From Candidatus Omnitrophota bacterium (GTDB lineage: Bacteria; Omnitrophota; Koll11; Gorgyraeales; Gorgyraeaceae): a stretch of 10,952 nucleotides of DNA. Positions within the stretch are counted from its first letter, which is position 1; the number at the start of each line of letters is the position of its first letter. Of this stretch, positions 1 through 6,271 are shown one piece after another. Location of the stretch: assembly GCA_018818505.1 (NCBI GenBank), contig JAHIRR010000343.1:1-10952 (forward strand), read 5' to 3'. The notes beneath the pieces are model-generated. The model was not told the origin of the DNA. It made no database searches and saw nothing but the letters and a program-made list of their open reading frames with translations. Made by a program: the position numbers and the translations under genes.

Positions 1-468
1 ATCACTGTGTATGAGCAGGCAGACCTTACTACTAAGGCGCGCGTTAGCTCAAAAGGCGAGATCACCTTTCCTTTAATCGGCACTGTAGAGGTAAAGGATC
101 TCACAGTGGAAGAGATAGAGAAGGAGATAATGACCTTACTCAAAAAAGACTACCTCGTGGACCCTCAGGTAAATGTCTTTATAGAAAAATACACAGAGAA
201 AAAAGTATTTGTCATGGGTTTTGTAAACAAACCAGGTGAATACGAGCTTTTTAAAGACCGTCCTACCACAGTGCTTGAAGCAATTACAATGGCAGGCGGC
301 TTTAAGGAAGGCGCTGCCCAGAATGGAACCAAGGTGCTGCGTGTAGACAATGGCAACGAGCTTACCATATCCGTAAAGATAACAGATATCACGAAAAAAG
401 GCGAAAAAGAAAAAGATATACCTATAAAACCAGGCGATATCATAGTAGTGCCTGAAAGCTTTTTCTAA
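1..468 (+). CDS. Polysaccharide export protein (Wza/OPX family), 3' part
   Basis: This is the C-terminal 155 codons of a periplasmic/outer-membrane polysaccharide export protein, open at the 5' window edge. The frame is open from base 1. The GTG at position 7 is probably not the start: it encodes the V of ITVYEQADLTT, which matches the middle of the Poly_export domain, where families typically read 'DVLxITVY'. Seen: the end of a Poly_export domain (about residues 1-60, with RVSSKGEITFPLIG and YLVDPQV), then an SLBB-type beta-grasp domain (about 67-120, with VFVMGFVNKPGEYEL and VLEAITMAGGF). The signal peptide and any lipobox lie upstream and cannot be seen. In known systems such proteins form the outer-membrane exit channel and partner with Wzc-type copolymerases. 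The next gene is exactly such a partner, 64 bp downstream. The short C-terminus after SLBB suggests a single-SLBB OPX protein, though more SLBB domains cannot lie downstream because the stop is visible. Confidence 0.9.
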   Translation: MTVYEQADLTTKARVSSKGEITFPLIGTVEVKDLTVEEIEKEIMTLLKKDYLVDPQVNVFIEKYTEKKVFVMGFVNKPGEYELFKDRPTTVLEAITMAGGFKEGAAQNGTKVLRVDNGNELTISVKITDITKKGEKEKDIPIKPGDIIVVPESFF

Positions 469-469
469 G

Positions 470-516
470 TGGGTAACTTCGTAAGTTGCCCAAAGGGCAA
501 CTTACGAAGTTACCCA
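470..516. repeat. Perfect 22-bp inverted repeat between export and kinase genes
   Basis: Arms 470-491 and 495-516 are exact reverse complements separated by only AAA (492-494). Each arm also contains a near-palindromic core (AACTTCGTAAGTT in the left arm, its complement in the right), so it could fold within one arm as well as between arms. It begins 1 nt after the upstream stop codon and ends 5 nt before the AAGGAG of the next gene. There is no T-run after the stem, so it is not a classical intrinsic terminator. It may be a REP-like element, an mRNA-stabilising hairpin or a protein site; the sequence does not decide. Confidence 0.9.
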
Positions 517-521
517 GGTAT

Positions 522-527
522 AAGGAG
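522..527 (+). promoter_or_regulatory. Ribosome binding site of the Wzc-like gene
   Basis: AAGGAG lies 5 nt before the ATG at 533. It favours that start over the in-frame ATG at 563, which has only a weak AAAGAG upstream although MRDYLNIIRRRKW would also be a typical family N-terminus. Confidence 0.75.
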
Positions 528-532
528 AAAAA

Positions 533-2593
533 ATGCATATTAATTTTCATAAAGAGATACACATGCGCGATTACCTTAATATAATCCGTCGCAGGAAGTG
601 GATCCTCATAAGCTTTTTCCTGATCACTGTTACGCTTGTGACAATAGCATCTTTTATGCAGAAAGAGGTCTATAGGGCCACGGCCACAGTGATAGTGGAT
701 GTCGAGAGCCCTGCTGTTTTATCAGTAAAGGACGTTGTCAAGCTTGGTGAGACCAATTATTTTGCATACAGGGATTATATAGAGACTCAGCAGGAGATAA
801 TAAGAGGCAGGCGCACTGCCCACCATGTTATAAAGAATCTAAAATTATTCAAAGGTGAAGAGTTTAAACAATCCAAAGATCCCGTAGAAGCCCTTCTTAA
901 AAAGGTAAAGGTAGAGTTGGTGCGTGACACGAGGATTATCAATATACACGCAGAGGATAACGATCCTAAGTTAGCCTCTGCAATTGCAAACGAATTCGCC
1001 GATTTCTATGTCAAATCCAATATTGTGTTAAAGATGAAGATGTCGCAGGATGCGCAGGATTGGTTAAGGAAAGAGGTTGAGACTCAGAAAAAAAAGGTAA
1101 AGGAATCAGAGTTGAAACTCCAGGCCTATAAGGAACAAAATGACATTGTCTCTATAAAAAATCAGGAGGTCATGGTCAATGACGGCCTGGTTAAATTGAA
1201 TGCCAGCTATCTGGCAGCACAGGAGCGAAGGATAGGCGCAGAGACTACCTATAATAGTCTTATTGACAGCGAAGGGAACATGGCCATGGAGAATCTGCCA
1301 ACGCTTCTAACAGATAATAAGTCCCTGCAGCTCTTAAAGGATAATTATCTAAAACAAGAGGAGCTTTTGGTCGAATATAAAAAGGTCTATAAACATAAGC
1401 ATCCCAGGATGATACAACTCTTAGAGAATATAGATTATTTTAAATCGCGCATAAAGAACGAGATCGAGAACGAGTATAATAGCTCTGTAGAAGAAGAGAA
1501 AAAATTTGAGCAGGCCTTTGCTTATCAAAAGAAAAACGCCTTAGAATTAGAGCGCAACGTTATAGAGTATGGCGCCTTAAATAGGGAGATTGAAACAAAT
1601 AGCCGTATTTTAGAGATTGTTCTAAATAGATTAAAAGAGACATCCATTGCAAGTCAGATACAGGCAAATAATGTGCGCGTGCAGGATCTGGCAGAGCGTC
1701 CCAGGAAACCAATAAGGCCAAGGAAGAAATTAAATATCGCACTTTCCATAATCGTAGGTTTAATAGGCGGTATTGCCCTCGCCTTCTTTAGGGACTACAT
1801 GGATATCAGCTTAAAGAATTCTAATGAGATAGCCAGCGTGCTTCAACTGCCTTTATTAGGGTCTATACCCAGGGTTAGATTAGACGGCAATTATATCAGG
1901 AAAAAGACTGATATTGACCGTGTTGTTGAAAAGGATTCTGCTTCACTGGCCTCAGAGGCCTATCGCTCAATAAGAACAAATCTTTTATTCTCCCTAAATC
2001 ATTCAGGCTCTGCTAAGAGTATAGTCATAACAAGTTCTGTGCCCCAGGAGGGAAAGACCATTACTGCAGTGAATCTCGCGTTCATGATAGCCAATAGTGG
2101 AGAGAGAGTGCTTTTGGTGGATGCCGATATGAGAAAGCCAAGGCTTCACACAATATTTAATGATGATAATGCTATAGGCCTTTCACAGTTTTTATCAAAG
2201 AAGGCAGATTTTGAAAGCATAATCAAGCCTTCTGGAATGGATAATCTGTGCATTGTTACTTCAGGAGGCCATATTAACAGGTCAGCAGAATTGATTTCCT
2301 CGGACCAGATGAAGCTTTTCATAGAAAAGGCCTCGGCTCAATTTTCAAAGATCATCTTTGACACGCCGCCTGTCACACTTGTGACAGACGCTGCATTACT
2401 TTCAAGCATCTGTACAGGAGTACTTTTGATAGCTGAAGGCGGCAGGGCAACAAAGGATCTATTGGTAAAATCCAAAGAGCTTTTAGAAAAAGTAGACGCT
2501 AAGATATTAGGAGTCATAGTCAATAATATTTCACTTATCAGCGATTATTCCTACCAGCAGTATTACTACGGAAAGACTTACAGCAAAGCTTAA
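533..2593 (+). CDS. Wzc-like chain-length regulator and BY-type tyrosine kinase
   Basis: An inner-membrane polysaccharide copolymerase fused to an autophosphorylating tyrosine kinase, 686 aa, close to the size of Wzc/EpsB-type proteins. Seen in order: first TM about residues 23-41, Wzz-type domain, a long charged coiled-coil periplasmic region (about 170-390), a proline-rich patch near 389-397 and second TM about 402-420. The cytoplasmic kinase domain follows: oligomerisation motif ExxRxxR (E475, R478, R481), Walker A PQEGKT (504-509, K508), Walker A' VLLVDADMRKP (D530, D532) and Walker B IIFD (D610). The C-terminus has a tyrosine cluster (Y672, 674, 677, 678, 679, 683), the expected autophosphorylation tail. 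The family sets polymer length and drives export with the OPX channel encoded just upstream. Walker A has Gln where Gly is commoner (PGEGK), a tolerated variation. No cognate phosphatase gene is visible in the window. Confidence 0.95.
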   Translation: MHINFHKEIHMRDYLNIIRRRKWILISFFLITVTLVTIASFMQKEVYRATATVIVDVESPAVLSVKDVVKLGETNYFAYRDYIETQQEIIRGRRTAHHVIKNLKLFKGEEFKQSKDPVEALLKKVKVELVRDTRIINIHAEDNDPKLASAIANEFADFYVKSNIVLKMKMSQDAQDWLRKEVETQKKKVKESELKLQAYKEQNDIVSIKNQEVMVNDGLVKLNASYLAAQERRIGAETTYNSLIDSEGNMAMENLPTLLTDNKSLQLLKDNYLKQEELLVEYKKVYKHKHPRMIQLLENIDYFKSRIKNEIENEYNSSVEEEKKFEQAFAYQKKNALELERNVIEYGALNREIETNSRILEIVLNRLKETSIASQIQANNVRVQDLAERPRKPIRPRKKLNIALSIIVGLIGGIALAFFRDYMDISLKNSNEIASVLQLPLLGSIPRVRLDGNYIRKKTDIDRVVEKDSASLASEAYRSIRTNLLFSLNHSGSAKSIVITSSVPQEGKTITAVNLAFMIANSGERVLLVDADMRKPRLHTIFNDDNAIGLSQFLSKKADFESIIKPSGMDNLCIVTSGGHINRSAELISSDQMKLFIEKASAQFSKIIFDTPPVTLVTDAALLSSICTGVLLIAEGGRATKDLLVKSKELLEKVDAKILGVIVNNISLISDYSYQQYYYGKTYSKA

Positions 2594-2695
2594 TTTCTGA
2601 TCATTGCATCAGAGAACAAGAAGGATGGTTTCAACATAAAGCGATTAAAAAAACATAAAATCAATTAAAGTCACATATGCAAGGTTTAAAAGAAA

Positions 2696-2869
2696 CCACA
2701 GAGGACACAGAGCAACAATATAATTTTCTCTGAGTCCTCTAATCCTATAGATAAGAAAGCAAGGCTTTTGATTAATAATAGTATTTTAAGGTTTAAAAAA
2801 GGAGAGATAACAAGGTTAGTTTTTTGAGTACACAGAGTTTATTATAAAAAACCTCTGTGTACTCTGTGG
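2696..2869. repeat. Nested CCACAGAG-type inverted repeats (two hairpins)
   Basis: Two hairpins are visible. The first has arms 2700-2712 and 2728-2740 (12 of 13 matching). The second has perfect 12-nt arms at 2826-2837 and 2853-2864. In addition, the outer word at 2696-2712 (CCACAGAGGACACAGAG) and the complement of 2853-2869 (CCACAGAGTACACAGAG) match at 16 of 17 positions. The same word is thus present four times in two orientations and can pair locally or across about 170 bp. The element ends 13 nt before the AGGAGG of the next gene. From memory, similar words are scattered in many environmental bacterial genomes. Confidence 0.85.
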
Positions 2870-2882
2870 TATCTTTAAAAAG

Positions 2883-2888
2883 AGGAGG
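2883..2888 (+). promoter_or_regulatory. Ribosome binding site deciding the HD-GYP start
   Basis: AGGAGG, within AGAGGAGGAG at 2881-2890, lies a few nt before the ATG at 2893. It supports that start over the in-frame GTG at 2857, which falls inside the inverted repeat and would add twelve residues encoded partly by repeat sequence. Confidence 0.8.
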
Positions 2889-2892
2889 AGCC

Positions 2893-3660
2893 ATGAAGAA
2901 GAAATTCGAAGGAGACATTTATTTTACACCAAAACAAGCTGCGGAGTATTTTAATCTGAGCCTTTCGACTATCAAAAATTATATCTATGCGGGCAAGCTC
3001 AGGACGCTTAAAACTCCAGGAGGCCACCACAGGATAAGCAAGGCTGAACTCTTTGCTACCCTGGATCGCAGGGTTTCGCCTGAAGATATGCTTTCTTCAG
3101 CCGTATTCTTGTCCAATATTACCATGGCCTTATTTAATGCGATCGGCCCTGCAGGAAGGGCTCTATCCCGGCATGTACAAAATGTCTCTGAGCTATGCAG
3201 CCAGATAGCAAAGAAACTGGGTTTAAGCGATCCGGATCTAAATCGCATAAAAATAGCAGGCCTTGTCCATGACATAGGGCATATAGGCATAGACAAGCGC
3301 ATACTTTTAAAATCAGGGCCATTGAGCGCCCAGGAATATGAATCAATAAAGAAACACCCGGCACTGGGTTATCAGACATTGAGTTCAATAAAGGAATTAA
3401 GCGGCGTTGCGGATCTTGTAATCCAGCACCACGAGAGGATAGATGGGTCTGGTTATCCAAAGGGCCTTAAAGGAAATGATATCCATGTGGGTAGCCGCAT
3501 TATAGCTATTGCAGAGGCATATGATTCAATGGTCTCAGAGCATTCCTATAAGAGGCCTATTTCAAAGGATATGGCCATAACTGAGCTTATGCAGCACAGG
3601 GGCACGCAATTTGACGGGGATATTGTAGATACTTTTGTTAAATTAATTTGCTTATCTTGA
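2893..3660 (+). CDS. MerR/excisionase-type HTH fused to HD-GYP domain
   Basis: A 255-aa soluble protein. Residues about 12-53 form a helix-turn-helix of the MerR/excisionase/BldC type (FTPKQAAEYFNLSLSTIKNYI) with the wing motif TPGGHHRI (41-48). Residues about 90-250 form an HD-GYP domain, the class that hydrolyses cyclic di-GMP: H94, HD at 126-127, H155, HH at 179-180, GYP at 187-189 inside HHERIDGSGYPKGL. Two metal-site positions differ from the best-known enzymes: A90 sits where ETGNH-type members have Glu, and E208 sits where many have Asp (AIAEAYDSM). Activity is therefore likely but not certain. There is no receiver domain and no membrane segment. The gene lies inside the polysaccharide block with repeats on both sides. 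I infer a DNA-binding protein whose HD-GYP part senses or degrades c-di-GMP, possibly controlling this locus; target sites are unknown. Confidence 0.88.
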   Translation: MKKKFEGDIYFTPKQAAEYFNLSLSTIKNYIYAGKLRTLKTPGGHHRISKAELFATLDRRVSPEDMLSSAVFLSNITMALFNAIGPAGRALSRHVQNVSELCSQIAKKLGLSDPDLNRIKIAGLVHDIGHIGIDKRILLKSGPLSAQEYESIKKHPALGYQTLSSIKELSGVADLVIQHHERIDGSGYPKGLKGNDIHVGSRIIAIAEAYDSMVSEHSYKRPISKDMAITELMQHRGTQFDGDIVDTFVKLICLS

Positions 3661-3662
3661 TA

Positions 3663-3736
3663 CTCGATACTAGATTCTCGATACTCGTAAAATCGAGAAA
3701 ACGGCAAACATCGAGTATCCAGCATCGAGCATCGAG
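3663..3736. repeat. CTCGATACTCG-type imperfect inverted repeat
   Basis: Arms 3663-3687 and 3712-3736 pair at 21 of 25 positions around a 24-nt loop. The arms are built of repeated words (CTCGATAC, ATCGAG), and another ATCGAG lies in the loop at 3692-3697. It starts 2 nt after the HD-GYP stop codon and ends 6 nt before the ATG at 3743, so it fills the whole junction. No T-run of terminator type follows on the + strand. Confidence 0.85.
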
Positions 3737-3742
3737 AAAAAT

Positions 3743-6271
3743 ATGATACAACTTCTCTTGATCTCAATACTAATATTTGCACCTATAGCGGGAGGAGCAA
3801 CGCGTGCATGGGCGTTTGCGCCTATACAGATCCTGACATTATCACTCGGGCTTTTTTGTATCTTCAAGATCTTTTCAGAGAAGGACATAAAGATAAAGAG
3901 GACTCCACTGGATATACCGATATTATCTTTTTTCTTCGTCTTTGTTATAGCATCTTTTAATTCCAGCTATATTTATGCAACGCTTGCGGAATTTGTAAGA
4001 CTACTGAGTCTGGCAGTCATATTTTATATAGTCATAAATTTTATAAACAAAGAACGCGAGATAAAAAAATTACTAGATGTAATTTTAATGACAGGTACAG
4101 GTATTGCCCTGTTAGGCATACTTCAATATCTGGGAGTAATAGATAGATCATGGTGGGATGTCCCTAGATTTCTTTCTGCTACATATGTTAATCATAACCA
4201 TTTCGCAGGACTAATGGAGCTTTGCATACCTCTGTGTGTGGGCATGATTTTATCAGAAAAAGAGATAGGGAAAAAGACAATGTATGTATATTCTTTTTTA
4301 ATTATGTCTATAGCATTTTTACTTTCCTTATCCAGAGGTGGATGGCTTTCGCTGACAGTCGCAATGATTTTCATGTTCGTTGCCATATTTAGAAAAGGCA
4401 GGATCCGATTTGCTCTCTTTATGATCATGCTTCTTTTAATAACCTTGACAGTTTTTATATTTAATAGTGCCTATATTGATGTATTATTCAATAGGATAGC
4501 CAGCTACGCCGAGTTAGATTTATCAGGAAGATCTCTTATCTGGAAAGGAACGATAGGCGTAATAAAAGACAACTGGCTTTTGGGTACAGGCCCAGGAAGC
4601 TTTATCTATAATTTTCCGAAATATAGACCCGCGGCGTTCAATCTTTTTGCGAACTTCGCACATAGCGATTACCTCCAGGTTTTTTCTGAGATGAGCATTT
4701 TTGGTCTGACGCTAATGCTTTCAATTATCGCCATTATAATTCGAAAGGGTTTTAAGACATATAATATAGCCAGTTCATCCTTCAAGAGGTGGATTCCACT
4801 TGCTCTGTCGACGGCTATTTTGAGCCTATCCATTCATGCAATAGCGGATTTTAATTTTTATATACCTGCAAATGCCCTGATATTCACAGTATTCTCTGCT
4901 CTTATATTTAATCTGACCTCGAAGAGAGAAATAGGATATAAGCCTATTATTTTAAAACACCGTCGGGTTGTGTATGGATTTTTGAAGTCAGCGGTCTCTA
5001 TAACTGTAGCGGCAGTGATTGTTTTTATGGGAGGCTTTTTGTTTGCAGAGCTCTGTTCATCGGCATCTACCAAGGCCCTCTATAACAATGAACCAGAGAA
5101 GGCAGAGCGCATGGGTATTCTAGCTGCAAGATTATGCCCTTTGAATTATCTTTATCCCTACAGACTTGCTGATGTATACAGTAGCAAGGATGACCCGGAA
5201 CAGGCGGAGAAGAATTACAAGCAGGCCCTGCGTCTAAATCCCATGGATGCATGGTCATGGATAGGATTGGCGGATATCTATTCTGAACTTTTAAAAGCAT
5301 CTCCTATAGATCAAAGGGTCTCCGAATTAGCACTTTCAGCTTATGGGAGGGCAGTCGAGTTAGACCCATTGAATTCTTATTACCTGAAGAAATTCGCAGA
5401 ATTTCTGTTCAATACGGGAGATTCGTATCTTTCAAGCCAGATGTATAGAAAGGCTTCTTATGTAATCTCTAGTGGCGACATGCCCCCGGTATTAATAAAA
5501 GGTTTTATTGGCGGCGAATCTTATCTAGAGGCAGCGGATTTAGCCTTATCTTCGCAGGATTACAATAAGGCATTGGTATTTTATAGCATAGCAGAGGGGT
5601 TTCTTGAATTTAAAGAGCCTGCTTATTTGGGTCAGTTAAGGTGTTACATGAAGATATCTTCTATACCAGAGGCCTTTCATAAATTTAAAGAGACAACTTC
5701 TTCAAGAACGACCAAGTCTGTCTTGTTTGCGGCATTATCTGATTATTATCTAAAGAAAGGATATATTAAGACGGCAAAAAGGTTTTCAAAAAAATCTATT
5801 CTCTTGGATCCGAAGAATCCAGAAGGCTACCAGGCGAGTTATAAATTGTCAAAAAGATTAGGATATTCTTCAAAGGAGATATCAAAAATACTAGCCCTTA
5901 ATAACATTCCTATGTCATTAGATTTAAAAGGCGGTAATTTTGAGATAGAATTTGAGATTAAAAAATCTATGTACAGTGAAGGAAAATTTAGTTTGGATGT
6001 AATTTTGCCAGCAGGGATATATGAGTTTAATGTTAAAGCGAGGGGCAGCGAAGCAGTAGATATCTGGCCTCATATGAAAGTGAGATTTAATGATAAGAAG
6101 TCCATGAATACTTATGTCGATAATGAATCCTGGGATTTTTACCCGGGGATTGTAATCGTAGATTATCCTATCAATAGGTTTGAGATCATATTTGACAATG
6201 ATTATTGTGATATAGAAGCCAAGGAGGACAGGAACCTCTATATCAACAGTATTATATTAAAGGCACTTTAA
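3743..6271 (+). CDS. Wzy_C O-antigen ligase/polymerase-like protein with TPRs and CBM-like C-terminal domain
   Basis: An 842-aa inner-membrane protein, roughly twice the usual Wzy_C length. Residues about 1-437 hold many hydrophobic segments with Wzy_C hallmarks: SRGGW (197-201), GTGPGSF (281-287) and HSDYLQ (307-312). The N-terminus FAPIAGGATRAWAFAP is typical of TPR-bearing ligases. Residues about 450-710 carry TPR-like helices, for example ALRLNPMDAWSWIGLADIY and SILLDPKNPEGY. The last 120 or so residues are beta-rich and end with FDNDYCD (817-823) and EDRNLYIN (828-835), with ARGSEAVDIWPHM (766-778) before. This pattern recalls calcium-dependent xylan-binding modules (CBM36/CBM60), whose FxNDxxD...DRNLxVD signature I recognise from memory. 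It could polymerise repeat units or transfer finished glycan. The start has no clear Shine-Dalgarno. Its stop overlaps the next ATG by 1 nt (TAATG). Confidence 0.88.
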   Translation: MIQLLLISILIFAPIAGGATRAWAFAPIQILTLSLGLFCIFKIFSEKDIKIKRTPLDIPILSFFFVFVIASFNSSYIYATLAEFVRLLSLAVIFYIVINFINKEREIKKLLDVILMTGTGIALLGILQYLGVIDRSWWDVPRFLSATYVNHNHFAGLMELCIPLCVGMILSEKEIGKKTMYVYSFLIMSIAFLLSLSRGGWLSLTVAMIFMFVAIFRKGRIRFALFMIMLLLITLTVFIFNSAYIDVLFNRIASYAELDLSGRSLIWKGTIGVIKDNWLLGTGPGSFIYNFPKYRPAAFNLFANFAHSDYLQVFSEMSIFGLTLMLSIIAIIIRKGFKTYNIASSSFKRWIPLALSTAILSLSIHAIADFNFYIPANALIFTVFSALIFNLTSKREIGYKPIILKHRRVVYGFLKSAVSITVAAVIVFMGGFLFAELCSSASTKALYNNEPEKAERMGILAARLCPLNYLYPYRLADVYSSKDDPEQAEKNYKQALRLNPMDAWSWIGLADIYSELLKASPIDQRVSELALSAYGRAVELDPLNSYYLKKFAEFLFNTGDSYLSSQMYRKASYVISSGDMPPVLIKGFIGGESYLEAADLALSSQDYNKALVFYSIAEGFLEFKEPAYLGQLRCYMKISSIPEAFHKFKETTSSRTTKSVLFAALSDYYLKKGYIKTAKRFSKKSILLDPKNPEGYQASYKLSKRLGYSSKEISKILALNNIPMSLDLKGGNFEIEFEIKKSMYSEGKFSLDVILPAGIYEFNVKARGSEAVDIWPHMKVRFNDKKSMNTYVDNESWDFYPGIVIVDYPINRFEIIFDNDYCDIEAKEDRNLYINSIILKAL

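Larger units (their letters stand above)
2594..2892. other. Repeat-rich spacer between kinase and HD-GYP genes
   Basis: About 300 bp without a convincing gene. The first 100 bp are AT-rich with nothing recognisable. From 2696 to 2869 it contains the nested CCACAGAG-type repeats described separately. A purine-rich AAAAGGAGAG near 2796-2805 looks like a Shine-Dalgarno sequence but no start codon follows at a useful distance. Any promoter for the HD-GYP gene should lie here. The best guess is TTGATT at 2768 with TTTAAA at 2792, an 18-nt spacer, which is too weak to call. Confidence 0.6.

Noticed and set aside
7..9. GTG at position 7 as the start of the first gene
   Set aside because: The frame is open to base 1 and the residues around it match the interior of a Poly_export domain, so the gene starts upstream of the window.
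165..443. Minus-strand open frames such as this one across the window
   Set aside because: They lie opposite well-supported genes, lack ribosome sites and show no recognisable domains.
488..500. CCCAAAGGGCAA as part of a c-di-GMP riboswitch
   Set aside because: The resemblance is only the centre of a perfect palindrome; the remaining conserved riboswitch parts are absent.
470..516. Intrinsic terminator between the export and kinase genes
   Set aside because: The stem is long and strong but is followed by AGGTATAAGGAG rather than a T-run, and the next gene begins at once.
2596..2613. Small hairpin TCTGAT/ATCAGA just after the kinase stop as a terminator
   Set aside because: Only 6 bp of stem and no T-run afterwards; could occur by chance.
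2768..2797. Promoter with TTGATT and TTTAAA
   Set aside because: Each box matches only four of six consensus bases, and the region is AT-rich, so such matches are expected by chance.
2696..2869. CRISPR array
   Set aside because: The repeated words are in alternating orientation, few and unevenly spaced, with no spacer-repeat periodicity or cas genes.
2857..2892. GTG at 2857 as the start of the HTH-HD-GYP protein
   Set aside because: It falls inside the inverted repeat and has no ribosome site, whereas ATG 2893 follows AGGAGG directly and gives a normal HTH N-terminus.
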